Source: Planctomycetota bacterium (GTDB lineage Bacteria; Planctomycetota; UBA1135; UBA2386). From it: a DNA stretch of 64,000 bases. The notes under the pieces are model-generated. The model made no database searches, had not been told where the DNA came from, and worked only from the letters and a program-made list of their open reading frames with translations. Below, in pieces: positions 24,333 to 34,146 of the stretch. Numbering within the stretch: position 1 is the first letter of the stretch; every line of letters begins with the position of its first letter. The stretch lies in the NCBI GenBank assembly GCA_016794425.1, contig JAEUHR010000046.1, positions 1 through 64,000 on the forward strand, given 5' to 3'. The translations under genes and the position numbers were made by a program.

Positions 24333-26689
24333 GTCCTGCCGCGCCGCGCGACGTGTGGTCGCTGCCGCTGCGGCGGCCGGCGCTGACGCTGGTCGCGATC
24401 GCGCTGCTGACAGCATGGGCCGGCCTGTTGTGGCCGCGCGTGCGGTTCGAGCCCGACGTGTCGCGCCTGCTGCCGGCGGACCACCCGCACGTGCGCATCG
24501 CCGAACTGCTCGACGACCGCGCGCGGCCGGCGCGGTCGCTGTGGCTCCTGCTGCGCGGCGACGGCGTGACGGCGCAGCTACCGGCGATCACGGCCGCGCT
24601 GCGCCGCTCGCCGCTGGTGGCCGCGGTCGACGCGACGCGCGACGAACTGTTCGGGGCGTGGCTGCAGCGCGGCGCCGCCGCGCCGCTGTGGTTCCTGACG
24701 CCGGAACGGCGCCAGGCCCTGGTCGCCGCGCTGCAGCCCGACGCGCGCCGCGCCGCGATCGAGCAGCTGCGGCTCGACCTCGCCGACGATCCGCTGGCCG
24801 CGCGCGAGCTGGCGCTGCGCGATCCGCTGGGCCTGCGCTGGCTGCTGGCGCAGGACGAGCCGGCGCAGCAACTGGGCCTCGATCCGGGCGGCCCCTGGGC
24901 GTCGTTCCGCGGCGGCACCGAGGTGCTGCTGCGGCTCGTCGGCACCACCGATGCCTACGACGCCGACCGTGCGGCCGAGCTGATGGCGCACGTCGATGCG
25001 GTGCTGCGCGGCCACGACGCGCTGGTGTTCGGCGGCTACGCGGTGGCGCGCGCCGACCAGGCGCGGATCCGCGGCGACTTCGAGACCGCCAGCCTGTGGG
25101 CGATGCTGGCCGTGTTCGCCTACCTGTGCTGGACCATGCGCGGCGTGCGGCTGCCGCTGCTGGTGCAGCTGCCGGCGATGCTGTCGATCACGTGGGCGAT
25201 CCCGTTCGGCAGCGCGCTGTTCGGTCCGCTGCCGACCGTCGCCGTCGCGGCGGTCGCGGTGCTGTGCGGCCTCGGCGTCGACTTCGCGATCCACTACGCG
25301 GCGCGCTACCGCGACGAACGGCTGCGCCACGACCACCGCACCGCGGTCGGCAACGTGCAGCGCCGCACCGTGCCGGAGCTGGCGATCGACATGGCGACCA
25401 CCGCGGTGACGTTCGTCGCGGTCGGCAGCGGCCAGCTCAGCGGCCTGCACGCGTTCGGCCTGCTGCTGGCGCTGGGGCTCGCCGCGAGCTTCCTGGTCAC
25501 GGTCACCGCGCTGCCGGTGCTGCTGGTGACGGCGGGGCACCGCCGCGATCCGGAGCGCAGCTGGCTGTCGCGGCTCGCCGACCGCTGGCTGCGGCAGCGC
25601 GCGGCGCGGCCGGTCGCGCACGCCGTGGTCGCGGTCGCCGCCGTCGCGGCGCTGGCGGTCGTCTGGCACGGCGTGCCGTTGTCGGCCGATCCGGACGCGC
25701 TGCGGCCCGCCGGCGATCCGGTCGCGGCCGCGCGAACGGCGATCGAGCAGCGGCTCGGTTTCCAGACCGTGCCGGCGGTCGTGCTGCTGCCGCGCCTGGC
25801 CGACCTCGACGCGGCGCAGCGTGGGCTGACGGCGCTGCAGCAGGCGGGGCTGGTGCGGTTCTGGACCGGCCTCGATGCCGGCGAATCCGACGCGGCGCGG
25901 GCCGCGGTCGCGGCTGCGCGGGCGGCGATCGGCGACGTGGTCGCGCCGACGCTGCGCGAGATCGAGGCCGCGGGGCTGGTGGCCGCGCCGTTCCGGCCGG
26001 CGCTCGCCGAGCTCGCGCAACGCCTCGCCGCCGATCCGCCGCCGGCCGCGCCGACGCTGCTCGACGTCGGCGGGGTGCCGCACCGCGCGCTGCAGGTCTG
26101 GCCGGTGGCGCGGCTCGACGCGGCGGCGCTGCCGGCGTTCGCGGCCGCGGTGCGCCGCGAACTGTCGCCGCGCGCCGAGGTGCACGCCGGCGCGTCGGTC
26201 GCCGGCGAACTCGCGGCGGTGCTGGGCGCCGATCTGGTGCGCGCGCTGCTGCTGGCGGCGGGGCTCGCGTTCGCGATGGTGACGCTGTGGCTGCGCTCGT
26301 GGTGGCACGGCCTGCTGGCGCTGCTGCCGAGCTTCGTCGGCCTCGGGCTCGTGCTGGCGTCGCTGCTGCTGCTCGACGTGCCGCTGTCGCTGGTCAGCTT
26401 CGTGGCGGTGCCGTTCGTGCTCGGCATCGGCGTCGACGAGGGCGTGCACACGGTCGGCCACTTCCGCCACGGCGCCACCGGCACCGGCGCCACCGGCACC
26501 GGCGTCGTGCGCACCAGCCTCGGCACCGTGCTCGGCTTCGGCGCGCTGTTGTGGGCCGACAGTCCGGGCCTGCGCGACCTCGGCGGCATCGTCGCCGCCG
26601 GCTCACTGGCCAGCATGCTCGCGTGCCTGTTCGTGCTGGCGCCGCTGCTCGAGCGGCGTCACCAGAGCCGCGCCCAGCAGAACCAGTGA
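24329..26689 (+). CDS. MMPL/RND-family lipid exporter
   Basis: A 786-residue inner-membrane protein of two repeated halves. Each has one helix (TM1 at about 12-32, TM7 at about 430-450), a periplasmic domain of 200 residues or more and a five-helix bundle. The RND family core motif occurs as LCGLGVDFAIHYAARYRDE in the first half and LGIGVDEGVHTVGHFRHG in the second, supplying the proton-relay acidic residues. The cytoplasmic turn after the last holds a five-residue duplication, ATGTGATGTG. MMPL exporters in aryl polyene and hopanoid systems move the lipid product towards the outer membrane. The GTG start overlaps the ligase stop by four bases; the 3' end overlaps the convergent acyltransferase by 31 bases. 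Confidence 0.88.
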   Translation: MSPAAPRDVWSLPLRRPALTLVAIALLTAWAGLLWPRVRFEPDVSRLLPADHPHVRIAELLDDRARPARSLWLLLRGDGVTAQLPAITAALRRSPLVAAVDATRDELFGAWLQRGAAAPLWFLTPERRQALVAALQPDARRAAIEQLRLDLADDPLAARELALRDPLGLRWLLAQDEPAQQLGLDPGGPWASFRGGTEVLLRLVGTTDAYDADRAAELMAHVDAVLRGHDALVFGGYAVARADQARIRGDFETASLWAMLAVFAYLCWTMRGVRLPLLVQLPAMLSITWAIPFGSALFGPLPTVAVAAVAVLCGLGVDFAIHYAARYRDERLRHDHRTAVGNVQRRTVPELAIDMATTAVTFVAVGSGQLSGLHAFGLLLALGLAASFLVTVTALPVLLVTAGHRRDPERSWLSRLADRWLRQRAARPVAHAVVAVAAVAALAVVWHGVPLSADPDALRPAGDPVAAARTAIEQRLGFQTVPAVVLLPRLADLDAAQRGLTALQQAGLVRFWTGLDAGESDAARAAVAAARAAIGDVVAPTLREIEAAGLVAAPFRPALAELAQRLAADPPPAAPTLLDVGGVPHRALQVWPVARLDAAALPAFAAAVRRELSPRAEVHAGASVAGELAAVLGADLVRALLLAAGLAFAMVTLWLRSWWHGLLALLPSFVGLGLVLASLLLLDVPLSLVSFVAVPFVLGIGVDEGVHTVGHFRHGATGTGATGTGVVRTSLGTVLGFGALLWADSPGLRDLGGIVAAGSLASMLACLFVLAPLLERRHQSRAQQNQ

Positions 26690-27618
26690 TGCGGCCGTTC
26701 GCGGATCGCCTGCTCGCAGGCGGCCGCCATGCGATCGACCGCGCGCCCGATCGCCGCCGCCTTGTCGTCGCCCTGCTCGACCTCGATCGGCGTGCGCAGT
26801 TCGATCCGGTAGTGACGCCGGCCTTCGCGGAACACGAACACCGGCACCAGCGGCGCCCCGGCCGCGCGCGCCAGCGCCGCTGGCCCCGGCGGCAGCTGCA
26901 TCGGCCGGCCGAACATCGTCGCGGTCGTGGTCGCCATGCCGGCACGCGGGCGGTCGCCGGGCATCGCGACGACGTCACCCTGGCGCAGCGCCATCAGCAG
27001 GCGGGCGCCGAGTGCCAGATCGGCGCCGGCGTAGTGCACGACGAACTGGTCGCGCCGCGGGTGGCGCTCGAACAGTTCGCCGACGAAGCGCTGGGCCGAG
27101 CGGCTCATCTCCGGCTCGCGCACGACGTGGATCTTGCGGCCGCGCGGCACGTCGCGCAGCAGCGGGCCCATCTCCCAGTTGCCGAAGTGCGCGGTGAAGA
27201 ACACGTAGCCGCGCGGGTTGGCCTGCATGTCCGCGTAGACCGCCTCGCCGGCGAACTCGAAGCGCATGCGGTCCGCCTGGTGGAACTGCTCGTAGCGTTC
27301 GGTCAGGCACCACGCGTACTCGTGGAACGTGCGCCAGATGCGGCGCTGCCGCTCGAACCAGCTGCACGGGCCGAGCACCGCTTCGAGGTTGGCGGCCACC
27401 GCCGCGCGGATCTGCCACAGCACCGCCCAGAAGAACCAGGTCGACAGCCAGACCACGGTGACGACGAACCACTCCGGGAAGAACGTCGCCCAGTAGTGCA
27501 GCCGGTACCAGGCGATGCCGGTCACGTGCAGCGGGCCCAAGAGCCGCCGGCCGAGCGTGCGGGGCACGCCGTGCGGCTTGTCGCGGATCGGCTCGACGCT
27601 GTGCGCGGGGCTGGTCAC
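26659..27618 (-). CDS. LpxL/HtrB-like lysophospholipid acyltransferase
   Basis: A 319-residue membrane-associated acyltransferase. The catalytic HX4E motif is HFGNWE (144-149) with a hydrophobic helix at about 48-68. The C-terminal part (GDVVAMPGDRP, then RPMQLPPGPAALARAAGAPLVPVFVFREG) follows the LpxL/M order. In aryl polyene clusters the equivalent enzyme attaches the polyene or another acyl chain to a lipid. Start GTG; no ATG is near. Transcribed against the MMPL gene, overlapping its last 31 bases. Confidence 0.88.
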   Translation of the reverse strand: MTSPAHSVEPIRDKPHGVPRTLGRRLLGPLHVTGIAWYRLHYWATFFPEWFVVTVVWLSTWFFWAVLWQIRAAVAANLEAVLGPCSWFERQRRIWRTFHEYAWCLTERYEQFHQADRMRFEFAGEAVYADMQANPRGYVFFTAHFGNWEMGPLLRDVPRGRKIHVVREPEMSRSAQRFVGELFERHPRRDQFVVHYAGADLALGARLLMALRQGDVVAMPGDRPRAGMATTTATMFGRPMQLPPGPAALARAAGAPLVPVFVFREGRRHYRIELRTPIEVEQGDDKAAAIGRAVDRMAAACEQAIRERPHHWFCWARLW

Positions 27619-27641
27619 GGGTAGGCTCGGGACCTTACCCG

Positions 27642-28244
27642 GTGCGCGCTTCCCGCCCCACGCTCTGCCTGTGCCTGCTCGGCGCCGCCTGCCAGGGCTT
27701 CGCGCCGCCGACGGCCGAGGTGCTGCAGCGCGTGCGGCCGATGCCGTGCGCGGCGCGCGTGCCGGCGCGGTTCGAACTCGAACTCGAGTCGCCGGCGCTG
27801 ACCGGCGTGTTCGACGGCGTCTCTGCGGTCGGGCCGCAGCGGTTCGCGCTGCAGCTGTTTCCCGACGTCGGCGGCAAGGTGTTCGATCTGGTCGTCACCG
27901 CGGACCGGATCGCGGCGACGACGCCGGCCGGCGACTACGTGGCCACGGCGCCGCTCGACGGCGCGCCGCCGCACCTGGCGCTGGTGCTCGCGGCGGTGTT
28001 CGCCGAACTGCTGGCGCCGGTGCCGCCGGCGCGCGTGCTGGGCGAACGGCAGTGCGACGGCGTGGTCCAGCTGCGCCTCGCGCCGGCGCTGGGCAGCGGC
28101 GAGGTCGTCGCCGAACTGGCCGCCGACGGCACGATCGCGGCCTACCGGATCGCGCTCGGGCGGCTCGCGGTCACGCTGCGCGCCGACGGCACCGTGACGG
28201 GGTCGGGCTGCCGCGCCGCGCTGCGGTGGCCGGACGACGGTTGA
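27642..28244 (+). CDS. Outer-membrane lipoprotein of the pigment cluster (DUF3261/LolB-like)
   Basis: A 200-residue lipoprotein: a short positively charged start, hydrophobic stretch and lipobox LLGAAC with Cys at about residue 17. The rest is a series of short strands (FDGVSAVGPQRFALQLF, KVFDLVVTADRIAATT) like the LolB/DUF3261 beta-barrel half that carries lipids to the outer membrane. DUF3261 lipoproteins are standard members of aryl polyene clusters; the assignment rests on this context plus the fold pattern, not on a distinctive motif. Starts with GTG 23 bases from the divergent acyltransferase start. Confidence 0.72.
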   Translation: MRASRPTLCLCLLGAACQGFAPPTAEVLQRVRPMPCAARVPARFELELESPALTGVFDGVSAVGPQRFALQLFPDVGGKVFDLVVTADRIAATTPAGDYVATAPLDGAPPHLALVLAAVFAELLAPVPPARVLGERQCDGVVQLRLAPALGSGEVVAELAADGTIAAYRIALGRLAVTLRADGTVTGSGCRAALRWPDDG

Positions 28245-28290
28245 GCGCACCGCCGCTTTGTGCTCGTCTGCCGGCCACCGAGCTGCCCCG

Positions 28291-29613
28291 ATGCCCGCCG
28301 CCACCAACGAATCCTGGCCGACCCCGACGGTCGACACCGACGTCGTGGTCGTCGGTGGTGGCCCGGCCGGTGCCGCCGCCGCCGCGCGGCTGGCGCGGCG
28401 CGGCCACCGCGCGCTGGTGGTCGAGAGCGAACGGTTCCCGCGCTTCCACATCGGCGAGTCGCTGCTGCCGCTCGGCGACGCGGTGTTCACCGAGCTCGGC
28501 TGCCGCGACCGGCTCGCGGCGGCCGGTTTCGTGCAGAAGTTCGGCGCGCAACTGGTGTCGCCGTGCGGCCAGCACCGCGTGCTGTTCGACTTCGCGGCGT
28601 CGCGCTACGTCGACCCACCGTGGACGTTCCAGGTGCACCGCGCCGAGTTCGACGCGCTGATGCTCGAACACGCGGTCGCCTGCGGTGCGCGCACGGTGCA
28701 GGGCCGCGCGCGCGACTACACGATCGACCGCGACGGCGTCACGCTGGTCTACGAGGACGAACGCGCGGCGCCGGTGACGGTGCGCGCGCGGGCGCTGATC
28801 GACGCCAGCGGCCGCACCGGCTTCGTCGCCCGCCGCGAAGGCGTGCGGCAGCCCGACGCCGAACTGCGCAAGGCGGCGATCTACGCGCATTTCCGCGCCG
28901 TGCGCACCGACCCGGGCCGGCGCGCCGGCGACACGCGCATCGTGTCGCTGCCGCGGCTCGGCTGGATGTGGTTCATCCCGTTGAAGGACGGCTGCACCAG
29001 CGTCGGGGTCGTGCTCGACCTCGACGACTACCAGCAGCAGGAGAAGGGCGATCCGGCGGCGCTGTTCGCGCACGCGGTCGCTGGCGCCCCGGCCGCGGCC
29101 GAACTGCTCGCGGGCGCCGAACGGCTCGGCGAGTTCCGCGTCGAGAGCGGCTTCAGCTACCGTGCCGAGCGCTACCACGGCGACCGCTGGCTGCTGGCCG
29201 GCGACGCGGGCTCGTTCCTGGACCCGGTGTTCTCGACCGGCGTGCTGATGGCGCTGCGCTCGGGGCTCGAGGCCGCCGACGCGGCGAGCGCGGCCTGGCT
29301 CGGCGACGGCCGCGCCGGCGCGCGCGCGCTGGCGCGCTTCGACGCGCGGCTGCACGAGCGCTACCGGTTCGTGCGGCGGTTCGTGACCGGCTTCTACGAC
29401 CCGCACACGCGCGACGTGTTCTTCGCGCCGCGGCCGCTGCTCGGCATGGCGCGCGCGGTCACGACCGTGCTGGCCGGCGGCTTCGACCTCGGCTGGCTCG
29501 ACCGGCTGCGGCTGAGGTTGTTCTTCCTGGTCGGCCGGCTGCAGGCGCGCCACGACCTGGTGCCGCGCATCGCCGGCGCCGAACCGGCGGTCGCCGCCGA
29601 GGCGGCGCCGTGA
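28291..29613 (+). CDS. Second FAD-dependent halogenase/reductase-type enzyme of the cluster
   Basis: A 440-residue flavoprotein. It has the FAD loop VVVVGGGPAGAAAAARLARRG (at about 19-39), FHIGESLLPLGD, the second motif GDRWLLAGDAGSFLDPVFSTG and WMWFIP, matching WxWxIP. A lysine occurs at FVQKFGAQL, near the position of the halogenase Lys. It resembles the first flavoprotein of the cluster in plan but not closely in sequence. Possible roles are halogenation, hydroxylation or desaturation/reduction of the chain. ATG at 28291 begins just before the FAD domain. The stop overlaps the LolA-like start by GTGA. Confidence 0.82.
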   Translation: MPAATNESWPTPTVDTDVVVVGGGPAGAAAAARLARRGHRALVVESERFPRFHIGESLLPLGDAVFTELGCRDRLAAAGFVQKFGAQLVSPCGQHRVLFDFAASRYVDPPWTFQVHRAEFDALMLEHAVACGARTVQGRARDYTIDRDGVTLVYEDERAAPVTVRARALIDASGRTGFVARREGVRQPDAELRKAAIYAHFRAVRTDPGRRAGDTRIVSLPRLGWMWFIPLKDGCTSVGVVLDLDDYQQQEKGDPAALFAHAVAGAPAAAELLAGAERLGEFRVESGFSYRAERYHGDRWLLAGDAGSFLDPVFSTGVLMALRSGLEAADAASAAWLGDGRAGARALARFDARLHERYRFVRRFVTGFYDPHTRDVFFAPRPLLGMARAVTTVLAGGFDLGWLDRLRLRLFFLVGRLQARHDLVPRIAGAEPAVAAEAAP

Positions 29614-30344
29614 GGTTCCGCCTCGCGCTCGTCTGGTGGTGCGGCGGTCTGGCGGCGCAGACGCCGCCACCCTCGCCGCCGGCGCCGCCGCCGGCCGCAG
29701 TCGTGGCGGCCGGCGAAGCGCTGCTGCGCGCGCACGGCGAACGCAGCCGCGGGCTGCGCGTGCTGGTGGCCGACTACGAACAGACCCGCACCACGGCGCT
29801 GGCGCGCGAACCGCTGCGCAGCCGCGGCCGGTTCCTGTTCGTGCGGCAACCGGCCTGCATCGTGTTCCACGCCACCGCGCCGCGCGCGTCGATCGTGCGG
29901 CTCACCGGGTCGGTCTACGAGGTGTTCCGGCCGCAGCAGCAGCGGCTCGAGCGCTTCCACCTCGACGGACCCGAGCTGGCGCAGGGCCTGTTCGCGGCGG
30001 TCGGCGGCGACACCGAGCGGCTGCTGGCCGAGTTCGCGGTGACCGCCTGTGGGCCGGACCCGGCCGACCCGCAGCGCACGCGCATCACGCTGCAGCCGCG
30101 CCGGCCGGCGGTGCGGGAACGCGTGCGCGAGCTGGCCGTGCTGCTGCGCCAGGACGGCGGCGCGCTGGCCGCGATCGCCTACCGCGATCCGGCCGGCGAC
30201 CTGGTCGAGATCGAACTGCGCGCGCCGGTCGTCGATCCCGACCCGGCGCCGAGTGCCGAGTTCGAGGTGCCGGCGGGCACGCGAATCGTCGAGCACGCGG
30301 CGCCGCCGCGCCGCGACGGGTCGGCCGACGCGCAAGTTCGGTGA
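29610..30344 (+). CDS. LolA-like periplasmic lipid carrier protein
   Basis: A 244-residue exported protein starting with GTG and a short signal (RFRLALVWWCGGLAAQ), then a Pro-rich linker. The body matches the LolA half-barrel: LVADYEQTRTT, RSRGRFLFVRQPACIVF, STVYEVFRPQQQ-like strand and a C-terminal strand with DLVEIELRAP. In aryl polyene clusters a LolA-like carrier shuttles the lipid across the periplasm. Last gene of the lipoprotein-flavoprotein-LolA operon. Confidence 0.8.
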   Translation: MRFRLALVWWCGGLAAQTPPPSPPAPPPAAVVAAGEALLRAHGERSRGLRVLVADYEQTRTTALAREPLRSRGRFLFVRQPACIVFHATAPRASIVRLTGSVYEVFRPQQQRLERFHLDGPELAQGLFAAVGGDTERLLAEFAVTACGPDPADPQRTRITLQPRRPAVRERVRELAVLLRQDGGALAAIAYRDPAGDLVEIELRAPVVDPDPAPSAEFEVPAGTRIVEHAAPPRRDGSADAQVR

Positions 30345-30375
30345 GCCGCAGGTGGCGCCGCAGGCGTAGTTGCTC

Positions 30376-30381
30376 TAGCAT
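30376..30381 (+). promoter_or_regulatory. Possible -10 TAGCAT for the LysM gene
   Basis: TAGCAT, identical to the hexamers used upstream of the HEAT and NamZ genes, lies about 150 bases before the LysM ATG. No matching -35 is visible, so this is weak. Confidence 0.25.
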
Positions 30382-30531
30382 GCGCCGCGGCGCCGGGCGG
30401 TCATCCCGGCGTCGCACAGTCGGTGCGGGCCAGCGCGAACGGCGCAGGGCGGTCCCGCAACGGCCAGGCGCCGCGGTTCGCCGCGGCGTCAGCAAGGTCA
30501 GTCGCCAGCACGGTCAGGCTGGGAGGGTTTC

Positions 30532-31437
30532 ATGAAGCAGAACGAGCGGTTGTTGGTCTACGCGGTGACCGGGTTCCTCGCGGTCATCCTGGTGATCGCA
30601 GTGTTGATCGGTCCGGGCGGCCGCGATGCGGCCGGTGCGACCAAGGCAGGCGCCGACGGCGCTGCCACGAACGCGCCCGCGAAGGCCCTCGGCGACCTGC
30701 TGCGGCAGGACGGCGGCGCGGCCGCGCCGGCCGTCGAACCGGCGAAGGTGGCCGAGGTGCTGCCGGCGCCCGGCGAAGTCACGAAGCAGCAGCCGCTGGT
30801 CGCGGTCGACCCGGCCGTGGTCGCGGCCGAACTGCTGGCGCAGCAGCTCGGGCCGAGCCGCCGCGACCGCAGCGTGCGCCTGGTGCGCGCGCGCGCCGGC
30901 GATTCGCTCGAGATGCTGGTGCGCCGCTGGTGCGGTGCGCGCGATCCGTTCCTCGACGAAGCGAAGGCGCTGAACGAGGACCTCGCGGTGCTGCGCGTCG
31001 GCCAGGAAGTGGCCGTGCCGTGGGTCGACGACGGCGACGTGCTGGCCGCGATCAAGGCCAGCAAGCCGCGCACGCTGACCGCCGAAGCGGACGGTGCCGC
31101 GCCGGCGCCGAGCGGCGGCAACGGCGCGATCCCGGGCGTCGGCTCGCTGGCCAGCGTGCTCGGTGGCACGCCGGCCGCGGCCAACCGCACGGGTGAACCG
31201 CAGCCGACGTTCGCGCAGCCGGGCGCCGGTGACCGCTCGGTTGCGGCTCCCGCGGTGCCGGCGCGCGGCGCGACCGAGTACACGATCAAGAGCGGCGACT
31301 CGCTGTGGAAGGTCGCCGACCGCACCTACGGCCGCAAGAACGCGGCGCGCATGGTGCGCGAGATCCTGGCCGCGAACCCGGGTCTCGACGAGAACCTGAA
31401 GGTCGGCCAGAAGATCGTGCTGCCGCAAGCGCCCTGA
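30532..31437 (+). CDS. Membrane-anchored protein with two LysM domains
   Basis: A 301-residue protein with one N-terminal helix (about 8-28), a long Ala/Pro-rich linker and a clear C-terminal LysM domain (YTIKSGDSLWKVADRTYG to KVGQKIVLP, about 248-298). A weaker LysM-like block occurs at about 113-165 (RARAGDSLEMLVRRW to LRVGQEVAVPW). It probably binds peptidoglycan in the periplasm. GGGAGGG lies just before the ATG, one of the clearest ribosome sites in the window, and the leader is long. Confidence 0.85.
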   Translation: MKQNERLLVYAVTGFLAVILVIAVLIGPGGRDAAGATKAGADGAATNAPAKALGDLLRQDGGAAAPAVEPAKVAEVLPAPGEVTKQQPLVAVDPAVVAAELLAQQLGPSRRDRSVRLVRARAGDSLEMLVRRWCGARDPFLDEAKALNEDLAVLRVGQEVAVPWVDDGDVLAAIKASKPRTLTAEADGAAPAPSGGNGAIPGVGSLASVLGGTPAAANRTGEPQPTFAQPGAGDRSVAAPAVPARGATEYTIKSGDSLWKVADRTYGRKNAARMVREILAANPGLDENLKVGQKIVLPQAP

Positions 31438-31470
31438 GCGGGCGCGCAGTCTCGACCGGCCGGGCCGCCG

Positions 31471-31941
31471 TCACTGCGGCTTCGGCACGTGCTGGTCGAT
31501 CAGCACCGGATTGCCATCCGGATCGACCAGCGCCACGTAGGCGGGTCCGATGCCGGCGGCGTCGGTGCGCGCGGCGAGTTGCAGGCCTTGCGCCTCGAGC
31601 CGCTGCTGGATCGCGCGCACGTCCTCGAACCGCGGCAGCGGCTCGGCGGCCGCCGACCAGCCCGGGTTGAAGGTCAGGGTGTTCTTGTCGAACATGCCCT
31701 GGAACAGGCCGATCGTCGCCGTGCCGTTGCGCAGGATCAGCCAATGCTGCGCGGCATTGCCGCCAGCCTCGGTGAAACCGAGCCGACGGTAGAACTCGAG
31801 CGAGGCGGCGAGGTCCTTGACCGCGAGGCTGACCGAGAACGCGCCGAGGTCCGTTGCCGGGCCGGCGGTGGTTGCGGTGGTCGGGGTGGCCGCACAGGCG
31901 CCGAGCGCCGCGGCCAGGACGAGCGAAATGGTGCGCTTCAT
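31471..31941 (-). CDS. VOC (glyoxalase/bleomycin-resistance fold) lipoprotein
   Basis: A 156-residue exported VOC-fold protein. The signal ends in LGACAA, a lipobox. The domain shows SLAVKDLAASLEFYRRLGF, then WLILRNGTATIGLF and a C-terminal VALVDPDGNPVLIDQH, the usual two beta-alpha-beta-beta-beta units. Metal ligands typical of glyoxalase I are not all present, so the substrate is unknown. Most VOC proteins are cytoplasmic; the lipoprotein signal is unusual. ATG chosen for the signal peptide. Confidence 0.8.
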   Translation of the reverse strand: MKRTISLVLAAALGACAATPTTATTAGPATDLGAFSVSLAVKDLAASLEFYRRLGFTEAGGNAAQHWLILRNGTATIGLFQGMFDKNTLTFNPGWSAAAEPLPRFEDVRAIQQRLEAQGLQLAARTDAAGIGPAYVALVDPDGNPVLIDQHVPKPQ

Positions 31942-32062
31942 GGCGGCCCGCAGTGCTACCGCGTCGGCCTCGGCACCGCTTTCCGGAACTTGCACTTTCG
32001 CTCGCGGTGCCGATGCTCGGCGCGCCTTGGGTCGACGATCGGCCCGGGCGAGGAGGACGGTG

Positions 32063-32445
32063 GTGGACACGCCGAGGTTCGAGGACCAGATGCTGAGCCT
32101 GTCGCCGAAGGGCAAGATCGGCGTCGGCCTCGCGCTCACCGCGGCCGGGCTCGCGATGGGTGTGTTTGTGGGAGCGCGGTTGGATCGTGCTGTGGACGCC
32201 GGCCGTGTTCGGCTTCGCGCTCTCGCTGGTCGGCATCGCCGAACACCGTCGCGCGTTGGCGTTCGCCGCCGAAGTGCAGCGGGCGCGCGCAGAATGGCCG
32301 GAACTCGCGGACCGCATCCGGGCCCTGCGCCGCGATGGCGGCAACGTCGCTCGCTTCCTGCAGGACCGAGGCTACCGCGAGTTCGGCGTGCGGCGCTGGA
32401 TCACCGCCGAACTGGATCCCGGCCAGCCGCCGCGCCAGCGCGCCG

Positions 32446-32453
<8 letters not shown>
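32063..32453 (+). pseudogene. Small two-helix membrane protein with an apparent +1 frameshift
   Basis: A GTG at 32063 preceded by AGGAGG (32051-32056) opens a frame reading DTPRFEDQMLSLSPKGK and then a hydrophobic helix (GVGLALTAAGLAMGVFV). Near 32155-32175 good coding character passes to the next frame, which continues WERGWIVLWTPAVFGFALSLVGIAEHRR and an Arg/Ala-rich helical tail to the stop at 32453. The first frame degenerates into Arg-rich sequence. Read together the parts give a protein of about 129 residues with two membrane helices. The cause may be a one-base insertion (pseudogene or sequencing error) or programmed frameshifting. If only the second frame is used, a GTG at 32160 gives 97 residues without a ribosome site. 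Confidence 0.5.
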
Positions 32454-33807
<1,354 letters not shown>

Positions 33808-33815
33808 CGCTGTCC

Positions 33816-33821
33816 ACCCTA
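33816..33821 (-). promoter_or_regulatory. Putative -10 hexamer TAGGGT for the NtrC-type regulator
   Basis: TAGGGT on the minus strand, eight bases before the ATG at 33807; leaderless-type spacing. Confidence 0.35.
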
Positions 33822-33983
33822 CGGGCACCGGCCCGGCGCCACAATTCACGCCGTCGCCGACGAATCACTGCGGCGGCAGCCGCGATGGCACCGGCGGCTC
33901 GCGGTGCCGCCGGGGCCGGGCGCGGCGCGGCGGGCCGAGTGGGGTATCCTTCGGCACCAAAACCGCTGCCCGCACGCGTCCAC

Positions 33984-34011
33984 TTGACGGTCGCCGGTCG
34001 GAACATAGCAT
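33984..34011 (+). promoter_or_regulatory. Sigma-70-type promoter of the HEAT-repeat gene
   Basis: TTGACG (33984-33989), a 16-base spacer and TAGCAT (34006-34011). Transcription would start near 34018, about 130 bases before the ATG at 34147. This is the best -35/-10 pair I find in the window. Confidence 0.5.
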
Positions 34012-34146
34012 TCGACAGCCCTTTCCAGCCCGTCCCCGGCTGGGGGGAGTTCCGGCCCCGATCGTCCGAACGCCCGCGGAGTGCCGGCCCCCGGATCGCG
34101 CCCTCTTCCCAGACCCCTGACACCCTTCCTCGAGGAGTCCCTGTTC

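Larger units (their letters stand above)
33808..34146. other. Divergent intergenic region, 339 bases
   Basis: No gene is seen here. On the minus side it begins with the candidate -10 of the NtrC-type regulator (33816-33821). On the plus side it holds the candidate promoter of the HEAT-repeat gene (33984-34011) and an untranslated leader of about 130 bases ending in a GAGGAG ribosome site. The central part (33860-33940) is very GC-rich with small hairpins and no motif I can name. Confidence 0.6.

Noticed and set aside
26475..26512. Short repeat GGCACCGGCGCCACC as a possible regulatory repeat
   Set aside because: It lies inside the MMPL gene and encodes a five-residue duplication (ATGTG) in a cytoplasmic loop.
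18613..30344. Ladderane biosynthesis cluster of anammox planctomycetes
   Set aside because: No radical SAM enzymes, phytoene-desaturase-like proteins or FabZ are present, which ladderane clusters contain; the exporter, LolA-like and halogenase-type genes fit aryl polyenes better.
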